A stretch of DNA of 64,000 nucleotides from positions 69,676,351 through 69,740,350 of the forward strand of contig CM053162.1 of NCBI GenBank assembly GCA_028571685.1, read 5' to 3'. A program made the position numbers and the translations under genes. The notes below the pieces were generated by a model that ran no database searches, had not been told where the DNA came from, and saw only the letters and a list, made by a program, of their open reading frames with translations. This DNA is from Heterohyrax brucei (lineage: Eukaryota; Chordata; Mammalia; Hyracoidea; Procaviidae). Positions within the stretch are counted from its first letter, which is position 1. Each line of letters starts with the position of its first letter. Below, one piece after another: positions 44,170-54,686 of this stretch.

Positions 44170-44672
44170 ACATTTATGTGAGCCACAATTAAATCTACAA
44201 CAACAGATTATCTTAGTGTATGGGCACAATAAGACACATTGTGTTTTTTTCCTTTGGCATGCAGACTATTAAACTGGGTTTGACCGGCTTCAGCCACATG
44301 TAGCACTTGGAGGACAAGGACAGGAAGGGCAGGGTCCACGGGGTCTGAGCAACTGTTAACTGAGCCACACTCAACACTGTCACTGAGAGTTTCGTTTGTC
44401 AATGACCACATAACTCCCGGATATACAAGACTTAATTGCTACTGCCTGTCTGGAGGTGAGATGAGGAAGCAGAAAGGAACAGGAGCTGGTTGAATGGACA
44501 TGGGAAATCCAGGGTTAGAAGGAAGAGTATGCTGTCACATTACAGGGATAGCAGCTAGGTTCCCGTAATAATATGTGCATAAATTTTTGTATGAGAAACT
44601 AACTTGAGCTATAAATGATCATCTAAAGCACAAGATAAGCAAATCAATAAAAAGCATCTTCCTATCTTATTA
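44170..44672. other. Unassigned sequence
   Basis: Nothing recognised; one 67-codon minus-strand open frame (44208-44411) without family resemblance. Confidence 0.35.
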
Positions 44673-44674
44673 AG

Positions 44675-44835
44675 CAGACTTTAGTGGCTTAGTGTTTAAG
44701 TGCTACAGCGTCTAGCCATAAGGTTGGCATTTCAAATCCACCAGGTACTCCTTGGAAACTCTATGGGTCAGTTCTATTGTCTGCAGGGTCAATGTGAGTC
44801 AGACTTTACTCAACAGCAGTGGGTTTGGGTTATCT
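44675..44835 (+). mobile_element. AfroSINE
   Basis: Head TTAGTGGCTTAGTGTTTAAG, GGCATTTCAAATCCACCAGG, CTCCTTGGAAACTCTATGGG, tail GTGAGTCAGACTTTACTCAA and CAGCAGTGGGTTTGGG. Confidence 0.92.
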
Positions 44836-45077
44836 TACTAAATAATTATTTTTGCTTTAGTTTCTCATTTTTTATTTTATTAAAATTAAAAGCTGTTAAA
44901 ACTTTACTGACTGAAGTTTTTTTTTAATACAAATAGATGGATGCAAATATTTAAACATATTTATGAAAGAGTACAGAATTTTTCTTTGACCTCATCAGCA
45001 CCTTCAATGCCTTGACCATTCCCATTTCTTCCTATCTGTCACCTGGATCTCTTCTATTGTCTTCCTGAGGTTCTAGG

Positions 45078-45243
45078 TAACCTTAGTGGTGTAGAGGTTA
45101 AGTGTTACATCTGCTAACCAAACAGTCAGCAGTTCAAATCTACCAGGCACTCCTTGGAAACACTATGAGCAGTTCTACTCTGTTCTGTAGGGTCACTATG
45201 AGTCACAATCTACCCAGTGGCTCTGGGTTTGCTTTTTTTGGTT
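45078..45243 (+). mobile_element. AfroSINE
   Basis: TAACCTTAGTGGTGTAGAGG, GTCAGCAGTTCAAATCTACC, ACTCCTTGGAAACACTATGA, tail CTATGAGTCACAATCTACCC, ending GGGTTTGCTTTTTTTGG. Confidence 0.92.
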
Positions 45244-45244
45244 A

Positions 45245-45800
45245 GGGATCAGTCTGTAACTTACCCATTGTTTTAACACTACCCTAGACTGGCCTGATCC
45301 CTTGATCTCATATCATATCCACATTTAAAATTCCTAAATGAGAACATTAAAAGATAATGGCAACACAGATTATGTAGTACAATTAAGTTATTTTTAAAAA
45401 AAATATCACAAGGTACAACTACATGCATTGAAATTTTCTCTTTATAGTTTATATAACCTATGTTTCTACTTGGATGGTTTTGGAAAACTTGAACATGATA
45501 TATCCTACCATGTGTCTCATTGCTTGGTATTCAGTGAACAACGTCAATCTGTTGATGCAAATCTCTTCATCCAACTCTAGAAGTTTTCTCTCTAACGTAT
45601 TTCATTACATCCTGTCTTTCGTGTGACATCCGTCCTCCCTCTTGGATTTCTATTTTGTGATATTGGATCTCATAAGTACGTTCTTTTATATTTATACAGT
45701 AATCTTGCTGCTTGCATTACATTTTCCTCATCTATTTTCATGAGTTTGAGATATTTTTAATCTTTTCCTAATTCACAACAATTTCTAATTTTGTCAGTCT
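45245..45800. other. Unassigned AT-rich sequence
   Basis: Possibly old antisense L1 sequence judging by its T-rich character, but no diagnostic block is clear. Confidence 0.3.
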
Positions 45801-45802
45801 AA

Positions 45803-45940
45803 TTAACCAAAAGGTCAGCTGTTCAAACCCACTAGACACTCCTTGGAAACTCTACGGGGCAGTTCTGCTGGGCCCTATAGGCTCGCTCTGAGTCAGAACC
45901 AACTCGACCGCAATGGGTAATTTTGTTGTTGTTGTTATCC
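45803..45940 (+). mobile_element. AfroSINE, 5'-truncated
   Basis: Begins at AATTAACCAAAAGGTCAGC (head missing), with CACTCCTTGGAAACTCTACG, GGGCCCTATAGGCTCGCTCT, tail GAGTCAGAACCAACTCGACC and a TTGTTGTTGTTGTT end. Confidence 0.9.
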
Positions 45941-45941
45941 A

Positions 45942-46796
45942 CTCTGCTTATTAACCTACTTCTCAAGTTTTGTGATCATATTTTGCATATAAAGTAAATC
46001 TAAATCTCAGAAATCAGTTTTGTTTGTATTTTTGATTTTTGCCTTTTAGTATGTCTTCCATATTTAATCTCTAGTTAATATTTCACATGGACTTTTTTAG
46101 AAGTTACAAGGTTTTGGTTTCTTTATTGATTTCATTTTTTTAACACAGTTTTTGTCACAGTGTGGTGATTGTCGTCAGCTTCTTCATCTTTACAAAAGGC
46201 CATGTATTCTTCTGTGATTTAGGGCTGAACTGTGTCTTCTTGGAGAACTTTATGTTTTGTTTAGAACATTCAGCCCCAAAGAATAGGAAAGGGGAAGCAG
46301 CTCTACTTTTGCTAAATAGATGCTGAAAGCAAGCCCTAATAGTCAGAGTGGTATTTGGGTGATCTCTGAAACTTGTAAGCATCTGAAGCAGACTGGGAAC
46401 GCCGTCAAGATGTGCTCGCTACTGACTCTCCTGTGCTCTATTTTTGCCACTCACTCACCCGATTTGATGTCTTTAGACTTCATTCTTTTCTGTAAAAATG
46501 TAAAATATCAACATGTAGTTTTAATTGCACAAGTAATGAATAAATCTACACCCCAAAGTGGGTAAATGAATATTCAAACACATATCTAAAGGTAAATATC
46601 CTCATAAAAATTTCCACTCCCCATGTGCTTCCTGAAAGAACCACGGCAATCACTTTATTTTGAATGATTTTAGACTTACTTTTATTTTCTCTGTATTCTT
46701 CTCCTAACTGATCTCATCTAAATAATTTTGCATTCCATTTATATGCCAGTGAATTACTAAATTTTTACTCAGTTTACCTCCTAACTCTTGTACAAA
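45942..46796. other. Unassigned sequence
   Basis: No repeat boundary or coding region that I can support; small frames on both strands near 46155-46565 overlap each other. Confidence 0.35.
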
Positions 46797-46798
46797 CA

Positions 46799-46952
46799 GC
46801 CAATGCAGTTGACTCAGTTTTGACCCATAGCGACCCTACAGGACAAAGCAGAACTGGCCATAGGGTTCCCAAGGAGCAGCTGGTAAATTCCCACAGCTGA
46901 CCTGCTGGTTAGCAGCCATAGCACTTAGCCACTGTACTACCAGCGTTTCCAC
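46799..46952 (-). mobile_element. AfroSINE
   Basis: Antisense. CAATGCAGTTGACTCAGTTT, CATAGCGACCCTACAGGACA, GTTCCCAAGGAGCAGCTGGT and CACTGTACTACCAGCGTTTC. Confidence 0.9.
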
Positions 46953-47097
46953 GTTTGCACACACAAATGCAATTACATTATAGGAAAATCTCTTATAAAA
47001 TGCAAGCAGACTTCAATGTCTATTGAATGCAAGACTATTTACACACAGTATAACATATAAACAACGTGTGTGTGTGTGCATGCGTGTGGGGGGAGAG

Positions 47098-47300
47098 AGG
47101 CTCTGGATGACACTGAAGATTAATACATTCAACTGCTAAACAAAAGGTTGGAGATTAAAGTTCACTTAGAGGTGCTTCAGAAGAAAGGCTAGGTGATCTT
47201 CTGAGATGTCAGCCATTAAAAACTCCATGAAGCAAAGATATGCTCTGACACACAGGGGTCACCATGAGTCAGAACTGACTCAATGACAACTAGTGCTGGT
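47098..47300 (+). mobile_element. AfroSINE, long subfamily
   Basis: Diverged head (CTCTGGATGACACTGAAGAT), then CTAAACAAAAGGTTGGAGAT and the long-form insert AGAAGAAAGGCTAGGTGATC with TCTGAGATGTCAGCCATTAA, and tail CACCATGAGTCAGAACTGAC. The roughly 40-bp insert (AGAAG...GCCATTAAAAAC) is absent from the common copies. Confidence 0.85.
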
Positions 47301-47312
47301 GTACTGGTACAT

Positions 47313-47417
47313 CTGTGTGTGTGTATAGACACACACACGCACACACACACTTATGTATGTATGTATGTGTACACATATATGTGCATACATATTCACATAT
47401 GTGTATGTATACACACC
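47313..47417. repeat. Alternating purine-pyrimidine microsatellite
   Basis: Mixed (GT)n, (AC)n and (ATGT)n-like runs, with imperfect self-complementarity (GTGTGTGTG, then ACACACACAC; ATGTATGTATG). Such tracts can adopt Z-DNA or hairpins; that is inference from composition. It is a variable microsatellite candidate. Confidence 0.85.
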
Positions 47418-47829
47418 ACTCTATACTATGGGACTAGAATGGTACGAAACAGGGGCAGAGACATGCCAGTCCAAGAGTCCGTTGGAGTTTGGTCTAAAAA
47501 TAAGAAAGTGCAGTCTGAACTGAGATATGGTTCAGCCCATCCAGTTGCCAGTAGGGAAGGTTTCCATAGTTTTAAACTTCCAGTGAAGAAGTGAGGGGTG
47601 ACTGACACAAAAGTTATTTATGGTTCTATAGTGGAAAACTCCAATATCGAGGTCAGGGGTGGATGGTACAAAATTTATTTACGGTTTAATAGGTGACTGT
47701 GGGACATACACACCATTCTGTTTTCAGCTGGAGGTGGGGTCTGATCATTGGATAAGATAGCCTCCCTGAGTTCCAGGGACAGAGTTCCTCATATACAATA
47801 ACCTTTTCCTCTAAGATACGGCTATGTAA

Positions 47830-48180
47830 ATGGTGTCTCAAATGCTATGATACAGTATGGAATTTTCTTCCTCCTCCCCCCATTTAACAATATATTTTAA
47901 ATACTTTTTCTATTAGTAAATGATAAACGTATCTTACTCATTATTCTTAACTATGAATGATACTTCATTTTATAAACAGTTCCTCTCAATAGATGTTTGC
48001 TATTATAATCCATTCAGCAGTGGCCCTCTTTGTCCACATGGCTTTGTGCACACATGTCCTTGTACATGTGTTTCTCCAAGGTAGGTACCAAGCGATGGGA
48101 GACAGCATTTGCATTTTCTACAGAAATTTTCATTTCATCACAGTATCAGCTGATAATTTAAAAACTGTTGTGACGCACAT
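47830..48180 (-). mobile_element. Old L1 fragment, antisense
   Basis: TTAACTATGAATGATACTTC, CTCTCAATAGATGTTTGCTA, CCTTGTACATGTGTTTCTCC and CTACAGAAATTTTCATTTC follow the order of the antisense 3' end of ancient L1M elements. Heavily diverged. Confidence 0.45.
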
Positions 48181-48311
48181 CTGAATTTCTAAGGGGCGTC
48201 AAAACTTCTAGCCTAGTGAAGCCAGCAGCAGGGTATCTATGAACAGATTTTAATAAAAAGCACTGCCCAAATTTTCTTGAAATGAGAAGGCTGTTCTTTC
48301 ATAAGACAAAA

Positions 48312-48484
48312 ACCAAACCCAGTGCCACGGGGTCAATGCCATCTCACAGGGACCCTATAGAACTATAGAACCCTATAGAGTAGAACTACTCCATGCGGTT
48401 TCTAAGGAGCACCTGGTGGATTTCAACTGCAAAACTCATGGTCCACAGAGACAGCACTTGATGACTATGCCACCAGGGTTTCCA
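48312..48484 (-). mobile_element. AfroSINE with a small internal duplication
   Basis: Antisense. CAGTGCCACGGGGTCAATGC, GGGACCCTATAGAACTATAG then AACCCTATAGAGTAGAAC (the CCTATAGA segment is repeated), TTTCTAAGGAGCACCTGGTG and CTATGCCACCAGGGTTTCC. Confidence 0.9.
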
Positions 48485-48640
48485 ATAAAAAACTATAATC
48501 AGAGTGTAATAGAAGTGGACCAAAGCCACCAATACATTGCTGTTTTAGGTAATTTTTCTGAATGCCTTTTTTTTAAGTTAGGCATACTGAAATATCAACA
48601 TTAATAGAGATAGAAAAAAAAGATCATTTAATAAAGGGGT

Positions 48641-48801
48641 TGTTGTTGTTAGTGCCACTGAGTAGGTTCTGACTCACAGAGATCCTATAGGACCAAGTAG
48701 AACTGCCCTATAGAGTTTCCAAGGAGTGCCTGGGGGATCGGAACTGCTGGCCTCTCGGTTAGCAGCCTAGCACTTCACCACTGTGCCACGAGGCTTTCCT
48801 A
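48641..48801 (-). mobile_element. AfroSINE
   Basis: Antisense. Tail side GTTGTTGTTGTTAGTGCCAC, GACTCACAGAGATCCTATAG, GAGTTTCCAAGGAGTGCCTG and CACTGTGCCACGAGGCTTTC. The GTTGTTGTTAGTGCC start resembles the RTE terminus. Confidence 0.92.
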
Positions 48802-48802
48802 G

Positions 48803-49735
48803 TGAAGGGGATGGAACCGAAAGCGGGCACTTTCTCTCTTGTTTCAAAAATTGACTGTAGTCTTCAGACCTTTTAGGGTTCCTGAAGTTTCTTGTAATTT
48901 GAACGTGAAGTGAAAAGACAGGAGATGAAGACAGCGGCACAGATTTATTCAAACTCTCAAAGCCCGGGGCGCGCTGCCCAGCTTTCCTCCTTCATCTCAC
49001 ACGATGATAACAGAGATCTTCTTTTTGAATAATTCTTTTAAGCTAATAATGCAAATAGTTTTTTGTGCATTACATTATTAGTAATGAAATAGCATATTGA
49101 GTGAACTTGACTTACTAATGTAAGAAAATGAGCTAATTCATTTAGATACCTTTTTTCAAAGTCAGTGATTTCACAGTGCTTTTCATTTCTGAAGGTGAGG
49201 AAAAATGAGCCATGAAAGCTGAATCGGTGCTGGCAGGAAGCGATGGACCAGGGTAGGTTCTGGAGGCACGCTGACTAGCACTGAGCGCGACGCACACCCA
49301 GCTGTGGGATCCAGGGAGCCAGTACTGACGAGGGCGGGGGGAAAAAGACAGCTCCTTCAGTTGTCATGGTCAGATATTAAAGGACCCAAAAAACTGTAAA
49401 TCTGAATTTAGAATGTTAGTTTGGGAATGAGAAATAACAAATCAGGCTGCGTTATTAAGCAACAGCACACGTGGTGTTCTGTGCTTTAACCCTAATTCAA
49501 ATTAAAGGCTTCCCGCGACCTTCACTTTCTCTTTAAGCTTATGTGCTATGTGAGGAGACAATCTGGTCACTGAGACACTATCTAGTCTCATAACACGATT
49601 CAGGCTTCCAATAATCAAAAAGGAGGGCTACTCAGCCAATGTTCTTGGTAGCCTGGTAGCCTTTAACATGTCTTTTCTTGCCAGGAGAAATGCCTCACTG
49701 TCAGTGGCTTGGGGTCTATAAGGAAAAAAATTTAA
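48803..49735. other. Unassigned, SINE-free stretch
   Basis: No repeat recognised. It includes an AT-rich core at 49030-49110 with the octamer ATGCAAAT (49049-49056) and several TAAT motifs, flanked by more mixed-composition sequence. A possible regulatory or conserved non-coding segment, but this is inference. Confidence 0.3.
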
Positions 49736-49738
49736 AAG

Positions 49739-49878
49739 ATGCCTTTGAGTTGATTCTGACCCACAGCAATCCTATAGGACAGAGCAGAACTGCCCTATAG
49801 AGTCTCCAGGGAGCCCCTGGTAGATGTGAACTGCTGACCTTTTGGTTGGCAGCCACAGCTCTTAAGCACTACACCTCC
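49739..49878 (-). mobile_element. AfroSINE, head partly missing
   Basis: Antisense. GCCTTTGAGTTGATTCTGAC, CAGCAATCCTATAGGACAGA, GTCTCCAGGGAGCCCCTGGT and CCTTTTGGTTGGCAGCCAC; stops at CTACACC. Confidence 0.9.
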
Positions 49879-49917
49879 TTTCTTTCCTTGGGGTCTGTAA
49901 AAAAACAAAAAGAGAAA

Positions 49918-50062
49918 CAAACCCACTGCTATCAAGTCAATTCAGACTCATAGTGACCCTACAGAGTAGAAGTGCTCTACTGACTTCCCAAGGAGTGTTT
50001 GAACTACCAACCTTTGGGTTGTCAGCCATATCACTTAACCACTACACCACCAGGGTTCCCAG
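49918..50062 (-). mobile_element. AfroSINE with an internal deletion
   Basis: Antisense. CCCACTGCTATCAAGTCAAT, CATAGTGACCCTACAGAGTA, CTTCCCAAGGAGTG directly joined to TTTGAACTACCAACC (the CCTGGTGGA segment is deleted), CTACACCACCAGGGTTCCC. Confidence 0.9.
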
Positions 50063-50063
50063 G

Positions 50064-50870
50064 GAGTCTGCAGAGTCTAGTAAATTAGAGCAACTGCTGT
50101 AAGTGGGAAGTGGAAGGTATATCAAGAAGGCCTTTTCACAACTCCTCCAGGTAACAGAAGGGTGGTACTGTAGTTGGTCTCCCTTTACACTGCGGGCTTT
50201 TTCCCTTCCCAAGTTTTCATTAAAGAGTTAATGTCAAAGAAATAGAGAAGATAAAACATTGATGTTTAAAGCCACTGGTTTGGGGACTTCAGTCATAAAA
50301 TGTGCCCATAGCTCATTGTTTATTAAATTTCATTTTTACTTCTATAATATTTCTGGTTTTCAGTATGTCAGGGAAAATGAACTTTCCACCTGTCTAGCAA
50401 ACATTCTTCATATCTACTGAATATATTTTCCTTTCCAAAAATTGACAATAGTGTCTAAATATATAGAACCTGTGTCTTTTCCTGCCCCCCAAAAGCTCAT
50501 CACATCTCTTTGAACTGTGAACTCTGAACTCTTAACTTCAGATTATTTATTTTTGTTTTTGTTGTTAAAAATTTCCAAGGAACAAGTCTATCAGACACTA
50601 TTACACAATTTATTGCATGAGTTAAATGTTGAAAAGCATATATCTAAAAATGTATTAGTCAGAGTACTTTCATAATGTTATCACAAATTAATTATTGATT
50701 TTTCAAATAATATATTTAATAATTCACTTTAAAATGTCACAATTCATGAAAAGTCAAATAATGTTTGTCTTTTTAAATAGAATGAAAAATACACAAGAGA
50801 ATCTGGATGCGCTAAGACTCATGACTTTCATGAGGGGGAAACAATTACTTTCATGATGGTTTCAAACATA
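50064..50870. other. Unassigned AT-rich sequence
   Basis: No coding region or named repeat. An L1-like origin is possible given the composition but is not shown. Confidence 0.3.
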
Positions 50871-50875
50871 GTTTT

Positions 50876-51070
50876 CCTCCCTCCCTCCCTCCCTCCCTCC
50901 CTCCCTCCCTCCCTGCCTCCCTTCCTCTCTTTCTTCCATCTTTCCTCTTTTCTTCCTCTCTCCCCTCCTTCCTTCCTTCCTTCCCTCCCTCCCTCCCTCT
51001 CTCTCTTATTTTTGTCCTCACTTTCTCCTCCTCTCCTTTCTAGCTTTCTTCCCTCCTCCCCGCCCTCCCT
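50876..51070. repeat. (CCCT)n polypyrimidine tract
   Basis: About ten uninterrupted CCCT units at 50876-50914 followed by degenerate CCTT/CCTCT repeats to about 51070. The complementary strand is (AGGG)n, suited to G-quadruplex formation, and the mirror-like purine/pyrimidine strand bias also suits triplex (H-DNA). The Pro/Ser/Leu open frame across it (50853-51125) is an artefact of the repeat. Confidence 0.9.
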
Positions 51071-51299
51071 CAGTGTCTGGAGAACCCAACCTAAAAAATG
51101 TACCCCAGTTTCACTTGTAGTTTGAGCATCAAAATAGACCTTTCTCTTCCCACCCTCAGCACTCTCACTAAGCTTCCTGTAGGAGAGACGACTGCACCAT
51201 TAGAAAACGGGGGACAGCAGCTCTTCTGTTACCGTTAGCCCAAGGCCCCACTCCTATTCCAGCTCTGGGCTCAACAGATCTTTTTTCTTCCAGAGACTG

Positions 51300-51600
51300 T
51301 TAGTAGGAGATGCAGCATATGGCTATTAAACTTGACCACTAACAGAAAAACTAATTTTGGAAGACCTTGAACAGAAAAAGGACATTACTGGAAATACTGA
51401 GTGAAATTCAGATAAAGTTTACGGTTTAGTAGACTCGACGGCACTTGGCTTGGCTATTGCACCAGTGCTAATTTTTCTGGTTCTGATACTTGCATTTTGG
51501 TGATCTATCACACTAACTTTAGGGGTGGTGTATAAAGGATATAGCAAAAATTTGTTCTATATTTGTAACATTTTTGTAGTCTTAAAATTAGTTCAACATT
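51300..51600 (+). mobile_element. Old L1 3' UTR fragment
   Basis: TTGCACCAGTGCTAATTTTT, CTGGTTCTGATACTTGCATT, TTTAGGGGTGGTGTATAAAG and GTAACATTTTTGTAGTCTTA follow the 3' end of ancient L1M elements. A 24-bp SINE tail is inserted at 51432. Confidence 0.5.
51432..51455 (+). mobile_element. 24-bp AfroSINE tail
   Basis: GACTCGACGGCACTTGGCTT plus GGCT, the same terminal sequence as in the 21-bp piece at 26295, within old L1 3' UTR sequence. No clear target-site duplication. Confidence 0.75.
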
Positions 51601-51671
51601 ATAAGTTCGAAAATATACTTGAAATCTAGACAGAGACAGCAGGGAAGAAATGTAGCTATGTCAAAGCTTTC

Positions 51672-51852
51672 ACCCACTGCCGTTGGGTTAACTCCAACTC
51701 ATAGTGACCGATTCGGGCTAGGCAGAACTGTCTCTTGGGGTTTGCAAGATGGCAGATGAGGTGGCCTCCCATATCTTTCTCCCAAGAAGCAGCTGGTGGG
51801 TTCCAACCACTGACCTTTCAGTTAGCAGCTGAGAATCATTGTGCTGCCATCA
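51672..51852 (-). mobile_element. AfroSINE, long subfamily
   Basis: Antisense. CACTGCCGTTGGGTTAACTC, CATAGTGACCGATTCGGGCT, a long-form middle (GGCAGATGAGGTGGCCTCCC), GCAGCTGGTGGGTTCCAACC and CAGTTAGCAGCTGAG. Confidence 0.82.
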
Positions 51853-51877
51853 AAGCTGCTTCATAATTTTCAAAGAA

Positions 51878-52042
51878 ATGGAAACTACTGCTGTCCAGTT
51901 GATTCTGAAACACAGAGGCCCCGTAGGACACAGCAGAACTGCCTTGTAAGATTTCCAAGGAGTGGATGGCGGATTCAAACTGCCAACATTTCTTGGTTAG
52001 CAGCTGAGCTCTTTCTTAAGCACGCAAATGCACCACCAAGTC
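51878..52042 (-). mobile_element. AfroSINE
   Basis: Antisense. GAAACTACTGCTGTCCAGTT, GTAGGACACAGCAGAACTGC, GATTTCCAAGGAGTGGATGG, then GCAAATGCACCACCA at the head. Second of a same-orientation pair. Confidence 0.9.
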
Positions 52043-52499
52043 TCCTTTCAAAGGAATGGAAGCTTTTGAAAACAGTGGTGAAGCAGACAGTTTTTAGAAA
52101 ACCACATTCTCGGTGGGCCTTTCAGTTATGCAAATGTGAAGCAGAGATTAGCATCTGAAAAGGTGTTTGAAAGCTGTGGAGGAGAAGCTCCTTTTCTCAG
52201 GGCAATAACAGAAACTGTTGTGGACGCTGTCATGCAGTTTCAATTCCACAGACTGTTTTCCTTTCTGGGACTAGTTTCTTTTTAAACCCAGAGTTGAGGC
52301 TACAATGCACAGAACTGGGGTTTGTTAAACTAGTGTACATATGTTTGCACGCACACACATGTGTATGTGCACACTGGTGCACACGCATGAGTGTATCTGC
52401 TGACCATGGCCTGATTTAACTTGCTCTCCACGGAAGAAAGGAAGACTGAGAAGACGGAAGGAAAGATACACAAGTCTGTCTACTTCTTCCTGGAGAAGA

Positions 52500-52625
52500 C
52501 ACTGAAGGAAGGAAGGGAGGGAGGGAGGGAAAGGAGGAAAGAAACAAGGAAACAAGGAAGAAGAGAAAGAAGCAAGGAAAGAAAGAAAGAAAATAAATCA
52601 AAGAAACAAACAGAAACAAAGAGAC
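52500..52625. repeat. Purine-rich (GGAA/GAAA)n microsatellite
   Basis: GAAGGAAGGGAGGGAGGGAG followed by AAGAAAGAAAGAAAATAAAT-type runs. Strand-asymmetric purine tract; open frames on both strands here are low-complexity artefacts. Confidence 0.9.
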
Positions 52626-52717
52626 AACCTAGTACACACACAAAAATGAACTTGGAAGATTGATCAAACAAGGAATGTCCTATACACAGGCATAAAGGCA
52701 TAACGACTAAAGCAAAC

Positions 52718-52895
52718 CTGGAAACCTCGGTGGTGTAGTGGGTTAAGTGCTCTGTCTGCTAACCACAAAGTCAGCAGTTCAAATCCACCAGGTGCTCCTT
52801 GGAAACTCTATGGGACAGTGCTACTCTGATCTCTAGGGTAACTATGAGTTGCACCCGGCTTGACAGCAGTGTCTGTAGTTTGTTTTTGTTTTTTT
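52718..52895 (+). mobile_element. AfroSINE, full length
   Basis: Head GGAAACCTCGGTGGTGTAGT, AGTCAGCAGTTCAAATCCAC, GCTCCTTGGAAACTCTATGG, CTCTGATCTCTAGGGTAACT, tail CTATGAGTTGCACCCGGCTT, then TTTGTTTTTGTTTTTTTTT. Confidence 0.94.
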
Positions 52896-52907
52896 TTTAA
52901 GGCAAAC

Positions 52908-53072
52908 AGGAAACCCTGGTTGCACAGTGGTTAAGCACTACAGCTAAACAAAAGCTCAACAGTTCAAATCTACCAGGCACTTCTTGGAAAACCTATGAGA
53001 CAGTTCTACTCTGTCTTATAGGGTCACCTTGAGTCAGAATTGACTTGATGGCAACAGATTTGCCTTTTGGAA
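52908..53072 (+). mobile_element. AfroSINE
   Basis: Head GGAAACCCTGGTTGCACAGT, then a deletion around the head/B box (CTACAGCTAAACAAAAGCTC), ACAGTTCAAATCTACCAGGC, ACTTCTTGGAAAACCTATGA, tail CTTGAGTCAGAATTGACTTG. It follows the previous copy by about 15 bp in the same orientation. Confidence 0.93.
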
Positions 53073-53074
53073 TG

Positions 53075-53812
53075 CAAACCTGGAGAAATGTGTTGAGGCT
53101 GGACTCTGCTCTGGTACATCTGTCCTGCTGGGTCTGGATTCAGAAGAACAAATCATATTCAAAGCCACAATCTTTGAAGTCGGAGATCTTAGGCGACCCG
53201 AAAGGGAGCTGACCTTTGGGGGGAAAAGCCTTGTGACAAGGAAAGGAAGGATATCACAGGGGCCTCGTAAGTACTGTCATGCCATCTGGCGACTTACAGA
53301 GATGCCACACATAGCACAAGGAACGTATTGCTCTTTACGTTTATCGCACCCATAAGTCACTGCAAATTCACTAGAATCTCATCAGACGTTACAATCTCAG
53401 GAGTCTGGAAGGATCTGAGGCTATTTTGAATGGAGATAAAGACAAGAAACAGAATGGTGGTCACGGGGGTGCTCACGAGAAGTCAGTATACGTAAAGAGA
53501 GGGAGGTGACTGGCACAGCACAGTCACTGCTCAAGGGCAGGTGGAGATGGTTGGATAGGAAAGAGAGGACAGACACAACCCGGCAAGTACACAGAATGAC
53601 GCCTGAATGATGCCTGGATTTCTCTGCCACAGAACTCCCAAAAGGTAAAGGGCAGGATGAAGTCCAAGTCATTTTGCTTAAGAGGTTCTTAGATTTTGTT
53701 TATGCACAAACTTTTAAATCTAAAAGATAGTGAATCAGATCTGAACACATAGCCTTTTATCTCTCGCGTTCCCGCAGCTGTGATACCACAGTGGGAAACT
53801 TTACCAGAAAAC
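53075..53812. other. Unassigned sequence
   Basis: No repeat or gene recognised. A minus-strand 83-codon frame at 53421-53672 is unsupported. Confidence 0.35.
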
Positions 53813-53814
53813 CA

Positions 53815-54005
53815 GTTTAAAAGCCAGTTGCCATCACGTTGACTTGTGACGAGCCCACATGTCTCAGAGTAAAACTGTGCTCTGTAGGGCTGTCCATAAT
53901 TGATTTTTCTAAAACAGTTTTCCAGGTCTGTCTTCAGAGAGGCCCCTGTGTGGACTGAAACTTTCAATTTCTCAGTCAACAAACAAGTGCATTAACCATC
54001 TGTAT
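53815..54005 (-). mobile_element. AfroSINE, long subfamily
   Basis: Antisense with the long-form middle: GTTGCCATCACGTTGACTTG, CACATGTCTCAGAGTAAAAC, TGCTCTGTAGGGCTGTCCAT, CTAAAACAGTTTTCCAGGTC, AGAGAGGCCCCTGTGTGGAC and AAGTGCATTAACCATCTG. The same insert as at 47098 in sense orientation. Confidence 0.85.
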
Positions 54006-54686
54006 TGGTCAGGGGCTCTCCTGTCGCTATAATATTTATACTGACGACAACCATGCGTCATAGACCTGAAAAGGCAGACACACTTGTCACAGATGCGGTA
54101 TCTAACACAAAACAAAATACAAAGACAATACTATCTACCTTACAAGATTATTTATGGGATTAAATAAGACAATAATGCATATAATGACTTATAAGTAAAC
54201 ATTCTCTCTCTTCCCATTTTAATGAAGTCTGAACTGTATATTCTCAATACTTTCATAAGCAACCATCTTTTCACTTACTTTGCTTTTCCTCGGTCTTCTT
54301 GCTTTCAATCAGTACTCTACTGCTTACCAGTTCAACAAGGATCTGTTGTATCAACTATGTGTCTAATGCTAATTAAAAATCCTTATCAGCCTAGCATCCT
54401 AGATTTAGCTATTTACAGTGAACACCAAATTTTCCAAATTGGATATCATAACACATGATTCCAGAGAAAGGACTTTTTTTAAAATTTATTTAGATAGATA
54501 AAGATTCTCCAGCAGTATACAGATTAAATAAAATGTTCTTATCCTTTTAGTAAACTGTCCTTTGTCCAGCCACACAACAAAACAACTTGAGCAGATGTCT
54601 TATGCCAGGAAGTAAGTAAGTGAGACATCATGACAGCAGACAGTGGCAAGGCTTTGTCTACCTGCCTCAGCCTCATCTACCATTAG

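Noticed and set aside
50853..51125. Proline- and serine-rich 90-codon frame
   Set aside because: Translation of the CCCT microsatellite.
52325..52701. Overlapping open frames on both strands
   Set aside because: Translation of the purine-rich microsatellite; low complexity.
52718..52800. tRNA gene
   Set aside because: The A and B boxes are those of the tRNA-derived SINE head; no complete cloverleaf with acceptor stem and anticodon arm is present in this or other copies.
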